Source: Astragalus membranaceus (taxonomy: Eukaryota > Streptophyta > Magnoliopsida > Fabales > Fabaceae). Taken from it: a stretch of DNA of 64,000 nucleotides. A program made the translations under genes and the position numbers. Shown here in pieces: positions 1 through 11,839 of this stretch. Location: the NCBI GenBank assembly GCA_039519185.1, contig CM076854.1, forward strand, positions 20,879,456-20,943,455, in the 5' to 3' direction. The first letter of the stretch is position 1, and the number at the start of each line of letters is the position of its first letter. The notes under the pieces are model-generated. The model ran no database searches and was not told the origin of the DNA. It was given only the letters and a program-made list of their open reading frames with translations.

Positions 1-124
1 TTTATGATTCAATTTTGCTTAATCACTTAATCGTGATTCAGTTTTGCAACTTTCATTAGTCAAACTATTTTATTGCTTGTTTAGTCTAGTTTTGGGATAG
101 GAACTGACAGAGTCTATGACACTT
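1..124. other. left flank of nested insertion, no gene
   Basis: AT-rich DNA without a coding frame. Its last five bases, CACTT (120-124), recur at 8819-8823 directly after the minus-strand Ogre-like element, so this stretch was once continuous with 8824 onward. It is probably LTR or leader DNA of the older Tat-A element, but I cannot match it to a second copy in the window. Confidence 0.6.
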
Positions 125-472
125 TGTCGTGATCGGGATCTCGACGCAGACGACTCAAAAATTGGTAATTTTAGGAGTCGCCACCCAATTTATTAAATAA
201 GGAAAATTGAGAAAAACCTACCTTAAAGTGTTGGCCTGCGTAAACTAGGTTGGACTCGGGAGTCGCTTATCCATAAGGAAGGTGAAAACTAAATTACACT
301 ACACCCCGAATACATCTGTCCTGAGACAGTTACCCTAAATTTGATTATGCAAATATTAATAAGTTACTTAATTATTTGTCTTACCCAAAAAATAAAATAG
401 AATAATATTTAGTAGAAAACTAATTATTTACAAAGAAATAAAATAGAAACTAATTTAGGAAAATTTAGTTTT

Positions 473-930
473 GACGTCATGGGGAAGCCCCGCTCCTACG
501 TATCACGTAGTTCTTTCTTGAAAACTTTTGTTGGTTGGGTTGATTTTATTTTTGAAGGGGTTTAAGATCAAAGTCGTACAGCTAAAGACTCTTAAACCGG
601 GATTGACAAGATGTACATCTCAATCAAAACCATTTTTATAATTTTTATGAAAATAGGTGTTAAATAAAAAAACGGATTATTTATTAGGAAAAATTAATTT
701 TGTTTGACAGGGAGGCCCCTCTCCTACGTATCTCCGTGTGCGGAGAATCAAAGGCTACGTAGTTCTTCTTGACAAAAGTTTTGTTTGTTTTGTTGATTTT
801 AATATTTTCGAAGGGGTTTGAGAGCACAAAGTTGTACAACTCAGTCGTCTTAAACCGGGTTGCGGGTTTGATAAGATGTACATCTCATTCCAACCCATTT
901 ATATTATTTTTATAGGTTTTTTTGGTGAAA
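473..930 (-). repeat. tandem duplication inside the LTR
   Basis: Two copies of a unit of about 230 bp (about 473-704 and 705-930). Each has a GGGGAAGCCCC- or GGGAGGCCCC-like start, CTCCTACGTATC, a CGAAGGGG/GAAGGGGTTT block and an AAGATGTACATCTCA block. The second unit carries the perfect dyad TCTCCG-TGTG-CGGAGA at 731-746. The same duplicated arrangement is present in the other LTR (about 7128-7610, dyad 7410-7425), so it predates insertion. Confidence 0.75.
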
Positions 931-1809
931 AGAAATTGTTTTTTGAACTAGTTAAAAAAACGAAAACGGGGTGCAATAGTAAAATAGGGATGTAACTAAA
1001 TAAAAAGGGGTTGTATTAGAAATCAAGGGGTGCGAACAGAAGCAGCCCAATTTATGTTTTGTATTTAGCAGCCCACGAATTCTGGGCTTCCTAGAGGGGT
1101 ACGCGTTATTAAAATAGGTGCTGTAAAAAGATAATCTGATTCAAAAATTTACAAAAATATAAAAATAAAATAAAAGCAAACACAGTATAAAAAAGGCAAC
1201 CTCACTTTAACAAAACCTAAATTCCTAACCTCCTACACTCTTCTGCGCCGCATGACCTTTCAAGAAAAAGGAGAGAGAAAATTTTGAGAAAAGCCATGAG
1301 GGAGAGCGAAAAAACAGAGAAAGAAAAGAAAGAAAAAAAACGCGGAGAGAGAGAAAGAGTTGGAGTGCAAGGAAAGAGAGAGAGAGGCTGACGAAAAGGG
1401 AGATTTTGGTGGTAGCTCACGGCGGTGGTGGTGGTGCGAATGTGGTGGTGGTTGTGGTTGTCGTGAAGAGAGAGAAACAATGGTGGGCGGTGGTTGTTGC
1501 GAAGAGAGAAAAATAGTGGTAGTGGAGGTCGTTTTATGGTGGTTGGCCGCGAGAGAGGGAGAGTGTGGTGGTGGCCTCTGGTGGTGGTTGTTTGTGTAGT
1601 GGTGTCCGTTTGGGTGGTGGTGGTCAGAGCTCACGGCGGCGGTGGTGCTCGCTGGAGACAGTGGTGGTGATTTTCCCCCTTCACATCTTTTTTCTCTCTT
1701 GATCTATTTTCACACTTCTCTCAAATCCTCTTCTTTTTCTCTTAATTTTTCTCTACTCTCTTACTCTGAAAAATCGTTTCCCCCCTCTTTGTCATTTTCG
1801 GATTCGCGC

Positions 1810-1817
1810 TTTATAGG
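1810..1817 (-). promoter_or_regulatory. candidate LTR TATA box
   Basis: CCTATAAA on the minus strand, about 500 bp into the LTR read in element orientation. The same motif lies at the equivalent place in the 5' LTR (8276-8283). It would place a U3 of about 0.5 kb and a long R-U5. Inferred from position and conservation only. Confidence 0.45.
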
Positions 1818-2320
1818 CATTTTTTGAATCCGAAAATTAAATTTTTTGATTCTTTGTTATTACTGATTAATGCATTGTCTCTTGGACAGCTAATGCTTTG
1901 TGTGTAGCTGACTCAGGGTCCGTGTGTAGCTAACTCAACCTTCCATTTTTGCTGGAAGGTGTTGGCTGCTCCTAGGTCATAGATCAAAAGTTGTGGACCT
2001 TCACCTCACTGGCATTTCATTTTTTCTGTTTTTTTTTTCTATTTATTTTGTAATTTCGATTTTATTATTTTTTTTATTTGTTAATGTACATTTTTTATTT
2101 ATTTCTAAGAAAACTGGAGAATCAATAAATTTTAAATTTTTTATATATAATTTAGTATTTTTATTTTTGTTTTTGTTCAACCACCAAATAACGCTAAATT
2201 GGTAAATTAGCGCAAAACGACCTATCTGGGGGGATTAAGAATTGAATATACGTGAAAAACATATTTTTCTGATTTTTTAAAAAAAGTGAAAAAAATACCG
2301 GTTAAAATTGGGTGTTCACA

Positions 2321-2335
2321 GATGCCTCTATGTGC
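2321..2335 (-). other. candidate polypurine tract
   Basis: The minus strand reads GCACATAGAGGCATC immediately before the 3' LTR. This is only moderately purine-rich, but it is where the plus-strand primer site must lie. Confidence 0.35.
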
Positions 2336-2493
2336 TTACTTTCTTACGAGATAATACAGAAAACTATGTTTTTTTTATATTATCAAACTAAGGAATAAGT
2401 ACAGATATGAACCTCAATTTTAATCGGTGAAATATGCACGATTGTAAAAATAGGTAGCACAGAATGCAAAAGTGTTAGGATTAATTTAAAAGT

Positions 2494-3135
2494 AGTGCCG
2501 GGGTTTGACCGATAGCATAAAATGAAAAACAATGCTAGGGCGGGACCGATAGGACAAAATTAAAAGGTGCAGTGCCAAGGCTGAACCTGTAGCACAAAAT
2601 TTAGAAGACACATGTCAGGGCTGAACCGATAGCATAAAAGTAAAATGTGCAATGCCAGGGCTGAACCGGTAGCACAATATTTAAAATATAAATGACAGGG
2701 CTGAACCGATAGCATAAAATTAAAGACAATGTCAGGGCGGGGTCGATAGCACAAAATTAAAAGGTGCAGTGCCAGGGCTGAACCGGTAGCAAGAAATTTA
2801 AAAGACAATGCCAGGGCTGAACCGATAGCATGAAATTAAAATGTGCAGGGCCAGGGCTGAACCGGTAGCACGAAATTTAGAAGACAGATGTCAGGGTTGA
2901 ACCGATAGCATAAAAGTAAAATGTGCAGTGTCAGGGCTGAACCGGTAGCACAAAATTTAAAAGACAAATGCCAGGGCTTAACCGATAGCATGAAGTTAAA
3001 AGGTGTAGTGCCTGGGCTGAACCGGTAGGTTGAAATTTAGAAGACAAATGCCAGGGCTGAACCGATAGCATAAAAGTAAAATCTGTAGTGTCAGGGCTGA
3101 ACCGATAGAATGAAGTTAAAAGGTGCAGTGTCGGG
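2494..3135. repeat. 40-bp minisatellite, about 16 copies
   Basis: Units of 39-41 bp built around CAGGGCTGAACCGATAGCA. Units with ACCGATAGCATAAAA tend to alternate with units with ACCGGTAGCACAAAA, giving an 80-bp higher-order period. Short frames crossing the array on the minus strand are by-products of the periodicity. Confidence 0.9.
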
Positions 3136-6100
3136 AATATGATCTGCAATAGGTGAATGGAAATAAGATGCAATGAATGCCTTGTTTTGAATGATTCTTT
3201 TTCTTTTTTTTTTTATTATTCTCACAAAGCAACTAAAAAAACATATCCTTCTATTCATGAAAGGGGATGCATGGTTGGACATAAAATGTATGCATGCTAT
3301 GACATGAATGAAATATGCATGAGCCTTGAGTTAAAATTGAGATGCACGTGTTATGAAAGTTAGATTCACTAAAAACATTTACTTCTTTTTGTCCATGCTT
3401 CATTTGAAACCAATCAAACTCATTCTCAAATGGAAGGTTATCCTCATCTTCGCCAGCTTTCTAAGATCTCCTTTCTTTTATAATCACTTCTCATCCTTCA
3501 AACAAAACACTCTCAAGTTTGACCCTCTCTTTCTTTTTTTTCAAAGATATATCGTCATTAGCTCTCTAAATCATATCATTGATTCCAAGTTGACTATTTT
3601 TGAAGCATTATTAAATGAGCATGCATGGATTTGTGGTTATTGACAAGCTGGACTTTTCTGTGTTTCCTGGTTTTCCTATTTTGGATTTTTGTGTTTTGGG
3701 TTTTGAAGGTTTGGAAGTGGAAGGTATTTTTTAAAGTGACAGCATTAGAGATGACAAAGGCAACACAAGATGGTAGGAAAAAAGTATATGGTAGCCTCCG
3801 GCTATTGGGCATTTCTTTTATTTTGAGGGGGGTGACTTGTTGGAAATTGGTCAGGAATTAGAAACAAGTTTTATCACAGGGGGAATACTACCAGGTGTAG
3901 CAAGCAAAATCTGACTCATCAAGAGTCATGCAAATATTCCTACCCCAGTATTGGTAAAAGGCTTGCCCCAAAAGAAGAATACAATGGTGCACTAAAGAAA
4001 GTTTGACTCATGATGAGTCTTGCAAAAAATTTCCCCAGGTGTGGGATTTCATGAGACTCTCAAACTTACATTCCACAAAATTGCCCCAATGTGTGCATTA
4101 ATGTTCGGCATAAGTTGGTGAGTTCCAGTGAACTACACAAATGAACATTGTAAGTTGCATTCCCCCTTTTGTACCCTAATTTTTGCCAAGACTGCCTTTG
4201 CAGGTTTTCAGTCTAGCGGGGTTTGTCTTTTTATATTTATTTTTTATGTATTTTTTTTAAAACCCTAATTTTTTCCTAGACCGCCTTTAAAGATTTTCAG
4301 TCTAGCGGGCCTCATTCTCTCTCCCTTTTTTAAATTTTTCTTTGAACAAATAATAATTTAAAAGAAGCAAAGGATTTATTTCAAAATTAATATTATGAAA
4401 ATGAAAACAGTCATTCATCAATTAGAGTGGCCTTTTAGAGACTTGTAACGTGGCTATGAGTTATGGGTTTTGAAAGAAAAATGCTTAGAAAGCTAAAAGA
4501 AATGTTGTGCGGGTATGGGTTTTGGGTTATGGAAGAAAAATGATTAGAAGGCTCAAAGAAATGTTTTACGGGTATGAGTTATGGATTATGGAAGAAAAAT
4601 GATTAGAAGGCTCAAAGAAATGTTTTATGGGTAAAATGGATCAAGGATCTTTAGTGCATTCAGCTTTCTATTGTGTTTCGGTGACGACAACACCGTTTTC
4701 TTTGTAAAACTTGTCCTTTTGATTTTTTTTCCTTTCATTTCTCTTTTTTCTCCTTTTTCTCTCTTTTTTTCCTCATTCTTTTTTTTTCGATTTGGCTTTA
4801 TCTCATTTCAGTCTTCGCCTCTGCTTCATATATGGCGTTTCTTTTCCTCCATTGCTCCTTGATTGTGTCTCATCATTCTCTACCTTTGGAAATTATATGA
4901 TAAATCTAAATGCACTAATTTTCACTGTAGTGTGGGTCCTTGTCAAGGGTATAATGAAAGGGAATTATAGGCTTAAAATGGGGACATCAGGGGATATATT
5001 TTGGGATTGAGAAAAATGGCCACTCTTCATTTCGAATCATGATTTCTCATCTTCAAAATTTTAATTTCGAAAAAATGAAAATTCACTTTTTTGACAAATT
5101 TTTTGCTCTCTCTTTCTTTTGCTTTTTTTGCCTTATTTCTTTTTTTTTTGTTTTTTTGTTTTTTTTTTTGAGAAATGGACCTTCAAAATATGATATTCAT
5201 TCATTGGTTCACCCTCGAATGACACAACAAAAAGGGATTTTGGAAATATTGCTTGAGGCAAGTACTCAGAAGGGGTCGGTATTTTAAGGGAACTTGGAGT
5301 GAGAAATGATGGAGATGGGTTCTTAAATCCAATAAAATTCATTAGTATAAAGCCTCAGCTAAGCCAACTGGGTTTCAAACTTACATGATTAAAGTAGTGC
5401 TAATGACATCAATCTATTTCCCCCTCTTTTTGTGCTTTGAGCTTTTTTCGAGAACTCATTGTCAACCTTATGTCTCCTTTTTTTTTCTCTCAATCTACAC
5501 AAGTATTGTGCCCCGTGATGTCTTTCCTCAGGTTACCTCTCTAACCTCTAGTGATTAATCCTCCCAACAATTTCCATGAGTTTGTCAAAAAGAACAACTT
5601 CCAAGAGAAGTACCCAATTCCACGAATCTAAGCTTGATTGGTATCCATTTTCACGCAAGCACAAAGATTTAACTTTTCCTATTCTTCTGAACATGAATGA
5701 AGACTTAATGGCTTCAAAACTCTTTTTTTATTGATTTTCTTTAATGAGAAAAAAATGCTACAATGAGAATAGGTCAAAGAAACCAATTGTTATGGAATGC
5801 ATGAAGGTATTTTATGTGGATTGCAAATGACATGAGGATTGCAAATGATAATGTTCTTCGTTTTATTTACTCATGAAAGTATGCATAACGTGCAAAGTTT
5901 GAACATACATGCAAAGAAGAAAAGAAAAAAATGAGATTTAGAGAAATTTTATGATGAATGATTTTTGACAAATGAGTATGATGAATGACAATGAAATGAA
6001 AATGTGAACTACATGTGAATTGTTTTTCTAAGGACTCATGCAAAGGAAAATGCATTATACATGAAGTGCACCATTTTTGTTACTACTAATGCAACATGAC

Positions 6101-6753
6101 TTTTTTCTTATGCATGAAATGTAATATGCTTTATTTTTATTTTTATGAAGAGTAAGGTAAGAGGTAGAGTATTTCCCTTTGTGACCTAATTTGGTTGGCC
6201 CATGCTATTGGGTTTTGGACCCTATAGTTCTAATTTCTTTCTATTGTGAGTACTCACAAGGTGGGCTAACCTATGGAAATTTAAGGTCTCTAGAGTCAAG
6301 TACTCTTGTTAAACACACCAGGATGTACATCCAAAATGTGGATACCCGCATAGATGAATCGTACTCTAGATGAGGAATTCATGGAAGTCATACAGGATGT
6401 ACATCAAAAATGAGTTCCACTACACATCCTCGTTCTAACTTATGTGGTTTTTTTGCGGCTCGGGTGTGAGCTCAACTCCCAGTGTGTGCTCACGGTGTAA
6501 GTGTGGTGTGTGAAGGGAGCATACAAACTTCAAACCCAAAAAAATACAAAAGCAAACCCTGCAAAATAACTAGAAAATACAACCAGGAAACAATATTTAA
6601 CGTTTTCTACCCTAGGGTTTAAATCCAACAGAATATCAAATAAATATTAAATGAAATATATACAAAGAAAAAAATAAGAAACTAAGTGGGAGTAAACAAA
6701 GCATACCTTATAATCATTTGCACGACCAAACATACCAGGCTTGACTCTCACTG
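3136..6753. other. non-coding interior of the Ogre-like element
   Basis: No coding frame of credible length. It contains two copies of a segment about 90 bp long (4171-4313; TTTTCAGTCTAGCGGG in both), the 59-bp repeats at 4440-4640, poly-T-rich tracts (4700-5170) and scattered short frames with no family resemblance. I see no gag or protease trace. Confidence 0.6.
4440..4640. repeat. 59-bp tandem repeat, three copies
   Basis: GGAAGAAAAATGATTAGAAG followed by GCTCAAAGAAATGTTTTA recurs with a 59-bp period (copies at about 4531 and 4590; a diverged copy lies upstream from about 4470). Confidence 0.8.
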
Positions 6754-6771
6754 TCCCCAATAGAGTCACCA
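6754..6771 (-). other. primer binding site, tRNA-Arg type
   Basis: TGGTGACTCTATTGGGGA on the minus strand, two bases inside the 5' LTR boundary at 6774. The TGG start pairs with the CCA end of a tRNA. Resemblance to the tRNA-Arg primer sites of Ogre-type elements is from family knowledge. Confidence 0.75.
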
Positions 6772-6773
6772 TC

Positions 6774-8818
6774 TGTCGTGATCGGGATCTCGGCGTAGAC
6801 GGCTCAAAAATTGATAATTTTAGGAGTCCCCACCCAACTTATTAACTAGGGGAAATTGAGAAAAACCTACCTTAACGTTATTGGTCTGCGTAAACTAGGT
6901 TAGACTCGGGAGTCGCTTATGCATAGGGAAGGGTGAAAATTAAATTACACTACACCCCTAATACATCTGTCCTGAGACAGTTACCCTAAATTTGATTGTG
7001 CAAATATTAACAAGTTACTTAATTACTTGTCTTACCCAAAAAATAAAATAGAATAATATTTACTAGAAAACAAATAATTTACAAAAAAATAAAATAGAAA
7101 CTAATTTAGGAAAATTTTGTTTTTATTTGACGGGGAAGCCCCGCTCCTACGTATCCTCGGGAACAATGAGGAACTCAAAAGTCACATAGTTCTTTCTTGA
7201 AAACTTTTGTGGGTTGGGTTGATTTTATTTTTGAAGGGGTTTAAGATCAAAGCCGTACAACTAAAGTCTCTTAAACTCGGATCGACAAGATGTACATCTC
7301 AATCAAACCCATTTTTATAATTTTTATGAAAATAGGTGTTAAAGAAAAAAACATATTCGTTATTAGGAAAAATTAATTTTGCATGACGGGGGGGCTCCGC
7401 TCCTACGTATCTCCGTGTGCGGAGAATCAAATGCAACGTAGTTCTTCTTGAGAAAAGGTTTGTTTGTTTTGTTGATTTTAATATTTTTGAAGGGGTTTGA
7501 GATCACCAAGTTGTACAACTCGCGTCTTAAACCGGGTTGCGCATTTGATAAGATGTACATCTCAATCCAACCCATTTTTATTATTTTTATAGGTTTTTTT
7601 TTGTGAAAAGAAATAGGTGGTGTAAAAAGGTAATCTGAATTAAAAATTTAGAAAAATATAAAAATAAAATAAAAGCAAACACAGTATAAAAGGAGAGAGA
7701 AAATTTCCTAACCTCCTACACTCTTCTGCGCCGCATGACCTTTCAAGAAAAAGGAGAGAAATTTTTTTGAGAAAAGCCATGAGGGAGAGCGAAAAAACAA
7801 AAAAAAGAAAAGAAAGAAAAAAAAACCCGGAGAGAGAGAGAGAGAGAGTTGGAGCGCAAGGAAAGAGAGAGAGAGGCCGACGAAAACGGAGGTTTTGATA
7901 GTAGCTCACGGTATCTAGGGGGTTGGCCATGACGGTGGTGGTGGTGCGAAAGTGGTGGTGGTTGTGGTTGTCGCGAAGAGAGAGAAACAGTGGTGGTGGA
8001 GGTCGTTTTATGGTGGTTGGCAGTAAGAGAGGGAGAGTGTGGTGGTGGTCTCTGTTGTTGGTGTAGTATGGCCATTTGGGTGGTGGTGGCCGAAGCTCAC
8101 GGCGGCGGTGGTGCTTGCCGGAGACAATGTTGGTGATTTTCCCCCTTCACATCTTTTTTCTCTCTTTATCTGTTTTCACACTTCTCTCAAATCCCCTTCT
8201 TTTTCTCTTAATTTTTCTCTACTCTCTTACTCATAAAAATCGTTTCCCCACTCTTTGTCATTTTCGGATTCACATTTTATAGGCATTTTTTGAATCCAAA
8301 AATTAAATTTTTTGATTCTTTGTTATTACTGATTAATGCATTGTCTCTTGGACAACTATGCTTTGTGTGTAGCTGACTCAACCTTCCATTTTTGCTACTG
8401 ATTTGAATTGTTTCCATCTTCAGGTTAGGGTTTTGTTGTCTCAGAAGCTACTAGAAGGTGTTGGCTGCTCCTAGGTCACAGATCAAAAGTTGCGGACCTT
8501 CACCTCATTTGCATTTCATTTTTCTGTTTTGTTTTCTATTTTTTTTTGTAAATTCGTTTTTAATATTTTTTTAAATGTTAATGTACATTTTTTATTTATT
8601 TGTAAGAAAATTCGACAATAAATAAATTCTAAATTATTTATATTTAATTTTGTTTTTTTTATTTTTGTTTTTGTTTAACCACCAAATAACGCCAAATTGA
8701 TAAATGAGTGCAAAATGACCTATCAAAGGGATTAGGAATTGAATATACGCGAAAAACATATTTTTGTGATTTTTTAAAAAAAATTGAAAAAAATACTTGT
8801 TAAAATTGGGTATTCACA
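6774..8818 (-). repeat. 5' LTR of the Ogre-like element
   Basis: About 2.05 kb, collinear with 125-2320. It lacks the block found at about 920-1110 in the other LTR but has an extra stretch around 8395-8455. The terminal TGT...ACA is followed by CACTT at 8819-8823. Confidence 0.85.
8276..8283 (-). promoter_or_regulatory. candidate LTR TATA box
   Basis: CCTATAAA on the minus strand, matching the motif at 1810-1817 of the other LTR. This copy would drive the element's own transcript toward lower coordinates. Confidence 0.45.
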
Positions 8819-8823
8819 CACTT

Positions 8824-9299
8824 GTTTATAGGATTGATAGAATTCTATTTTGATGTTAATTGTGTTCTGTGGTGCTTGTTCACTATCACGATTGATTGAA
8901 CACACTCTTTTGACGCTTGTTTTAAAATAGTGCGAATTCGTATGAACTGACTAACGGTTGTCTAGTTAGCTTGGATCAATTAAGAATTATCAAAACTTGC
9001 ACAAATTTTTATTTTAGTAGAACCGATGATAAATCCAAGAAACGCACCCGAAACCATTGAATTTATTGCCTCTCTTTAGTTGATTTTCTTCGTTAAACAT
9101 CAAACTTTTTTCCTCAAACCCCCCCTTTTATTGTTAGAGGTCCTTGTGAGACGACGAAGGTTACTTACCATGTTACTATATTTTATTCTTTTTACCTATT
9201 TTGACCCACGTACGACAGCAAATCACCGCCCGCCTGAGGCTACGGGATCGATTGGTTTACCGCAGGTATCGTCCTATTGATTTCTTTCGACGACTAACT
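8824..9299 (+). other. leader or LTR-like DNA of Tat-A
   Basis: No gene. AT-rich with a C-run (9117-9126) and the phrase GTGAGACGACGAAGGTTACT, which looks like the 3' part of a plant LTR or untranslated leader. It precedes the gag remnant and is continuous with 1-124 once the Ogre-like element is set aside. Confidence 0.4.
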
Positions 9300-11060
9300 A
9301 TCAATCCTACACAAGGAGCAAGCCTCCAGCCCAGAATCAAGGCTTAGCAGGTCAGGCGATTACTACCCGAGTCAGCTGCCATGGGTCCCAAACCCACCTG
9401 GGTCGACTAGCCTGCCACCTAGTTAGCCTTATCGTGACACACTTGTGCCATTTCCGGTGGGTTCACATCCATATCTGCAAGTGATTGGAACTTCTTCTAA
9501 GCAGCCATGGAACCAAGTTCCACCTTGCCAAAATAGCCTAATAACTGTCGAAGGAACTAGCGTTTCTAACCTCGACAAAGCGATACCTGGGCAGCCATGG
9601 GCCAATATCCCACCTCAGGTACCTCCGCAATCTGGAATGCAAGGTCACCCAAAAACACTTTGGCGCCCATCTGTGCCAACCGAGCCAAGACCCTCAGGGT
9701 CCCAACTCTAGGACCCAAACCTAATATCTAACACCATCACGATGTTCTTTGGTGTACAGTTGAAGCTTTGGGATAGGCCTGTTTACATGAAGTCTTACCC
9801 CGACTAGGTGGACGAATTGATGCATCTAGAGGATTCAAAACACCTGACTTTGCCACATTTTCTAGAGATGATGGTAAGTCAACGATGTTCCCTTTGTCAT
9901 TGACAGGGACCGTGTTTACTTGGTAGTCTTCTCTTCGACCTAATTCTATTTAGACCTCGGCAGACATAGAGAGGTGCTCCCATGACAGATTCTACTGGCC
10001 AAGGCCCGAAGTTACCGATACCGATCTCCTGAACCTACAACATAAGGTGGACGAGCCAGTGGCCGAGTTCATCGAAAGATTCAGAAAAACGGCTGAAAGT
10101 GCTCGGTTGAATTTCTTGAATCACAGTTTACTTCCATGGCAGTTTTTAGAATGCACCCACAACTAAAGGAAAAGCTTGTAGGTCAAACTTTCATTGACCT
10201 CAGCAACCTAGCATCTAGAGTTGTCTAGATAGAGAAGTTCATACAAGCTAAGGAGAAAAAGACGGTTGCTAGAGGTCGAGGTCCCCATTTTGTAGAAGTG
10301 GTCGATGCTGAGTTTGACTTTGACTATGATGATTTGACTGTGCTTACGGAATACATCATGGCAGCAGATATTGTGAAATGAAAAATGTACTCGTGTCCAG
10401 CTCTGAACCCACCCAAGGGTAAGGAGAAGGACAAGTTAGAGAGTAAAACAGAATATTCCTTTGACATATCTAAGGCAGATCATATTTTCGACTACCTACT
10501 CAAGGACAAACAGATTTGACTACTTGATGGCCACAAAATACCCCCTCCTAAAGAGCTTAAAGGGAAGAAGTATCGCAAATAGCACAATTCTTATAACCAT
10601 GCCACATCCAATTGTATTGTGTTCCGCCATTCTAAAGGCTATTAAGGAAGGGAGGTTTAAGCTGGCTGAAAAGGGTGTGGCTGAGATGACTATTGATACA
10701 GACTCTTTCCCTGCAATGGGTATTAACATGTAATCCTTTTTAGGAGCCAATAAAGGAAAGGGAAAGAAGAAGTACGTATGGGTACCCAAGTGAGAGGGTC
10801 CTCCAGAAAGGACGTTATCAGTTTTTGACCAATTGGGAACTCCTACTAAGGGATCCACTGTGGTGGATAGAATGGCTCACCTGAAACACAAGTTTGAATT
10901 CGGTGGGTCAAGTACTTCGAGAAAGCCCCATAAGAAGTTGCCCAAACCTAGCAGACTTACCCAGGATTTGAGAGAACTCCATTTGTCTAAGCTAAACCCT
11001 GAAAGGTAGAGACCCCAACGGAGAGGGCAGACGACGCAGCTTGAACACCTCCTTAATGGG
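9300..11060 (+). pseudogene. Tat-A gag remnant
   Basis: Gag would form the virus-like particle. Recognisable pieces are a Pro/Gln-rich N-terminal part (9445-9711), a stretch reading RPVYMKSYPD near 9775, a capsid-core piece DEPVAEFIERFRKTAESAR (about 10050-10107) and a C-terminal piece FDISKAD...DYLLKDKQ (about 10460-10510), continuing with HNSYNHATSN in another frame. The order matches Tat-lineage Gag. Many stops and frame changes make it non-functional. I cannot set exact ends; 10740-11060 is only weakly gag-like. Confidence 0.6.
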
Positions 11061-11839
11061 TGCGAAAGATCGGTCTGCCGATGAGAGCATTGGGCAGACC
11101 GCTTTGCTTATCCTTGATTGGCAAAAGTCACCACAGAACATGGTTTGGTATCCGTGGATATCACGGTTATGAGTGACAAGGACCTGAGGGCCACCAGCAC
11201 AGTGAAACCAACCTCAAAAGTACCCCAAGACCAATGGATGGCAAAGAAGGTGTCCAACCTAGGGTAGCCCCTCTGACAAGCTTGTAGAGGAGGAGGTTGC
11301 AAAGGGAGAGGTCGGTTCAAAAGATTAGTGGCATGTTGCAAATGCTATCCACTGCGAAGGAGAGGGAAACACAGGAGACCACCATGGCCTTTGTAGCCAC
11401 TGCGTTGGAACATGCTTTTCCTAAACCTGCTGAGGCTAGCACGTAAGATGCACCACCGTAAAGACACCTTCCCTCGGTGCCCTTTCTGGAGAATTAGTCG
11501 AGTTCAGTAACATGATATGGGCAGTTGAGGTAACAGGTAGCCACCAAAGAAATCCCAAACATTAGGTGCTAACACTGAGGCTTCTCCCATTAGAGGGAAA
11601 CCAAAGTTGTTGGCAGATAGCGGGTAACAAAGCTGAAGACCCATTGAACGAGGAGATGATAAGTGATTTCGTCTTAGATGATACATTGAACGAGGATGGT
11701 GAAGGTTTCCTTGCAGAATGTTACAATTCTGTGGAACCAAGGCCCAGCCTGAAGGGCTTTAGGGTGATGTCTTTGCAGAGGAAGCGGAATGGGCTGCCTT
11801 AACAGAGTTTGATAATCAACCAACCGAGGGCATGTTGTT

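Larger units (their letters stand above)
125..2320 (-). repeat. 3' LTR of the Ogre-like element
   Basis: About 2.2 kb; matches 6774-8818 over most of its length. On the minus strand it begins TGTGAACACCC and ends in CACGACA. It holds a block at about 920-1110 that is absent from the other LTR. A purine/pyrimidine-biased, GGT-rich tract (1340-1640) makes His/Pro-rich pseudo-frames on the minus strand. Confidence 0.85.
125..8818 (-). mobile_element. non-coding Ogre/Tat-type LTR retrotransposon
   Basis: Two long direct repeats (125-2320 and 6774-8818) bound an internal region of about 4.45 kb. The ends are TGTCGTGATC and TTCACA on the plus strand, and the element is flanked by the target duplication CACTT (120-124 and 8819-8823). 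A primer binding site reading TGGTGACTCTATTGGGGA on the minus strand next to the right LTR fixes the orientation; primer sites of this type, matching a tRNA-Arg end, are known from Ogre-type elements. The interior has no gag or pol frame on either strand, only tandem repeats and AT-rich DNA, so this is a non-autonomous derivative (LARD-like). The LTRs differ by indels of 100-190 bp and many substitutions, which suggests an old insertion. Confidence 0.85.

Noticed and set aside
1217..1634. His/Pro/Ser-rich minus-strand frames in the Ogre-like LTR (also 7640-8075)
   Set aside because: They come from a GGT/GTG-rich low-complexity tract; the two LTRs have diverged with indels that do not preserve the frame.
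2494..3135. Repeat array considered as a CRISPR-like array
   Set aside because: Units are contiguous 40-bp tandem repeats without unique spacers, in plant retrotransposon DNA.
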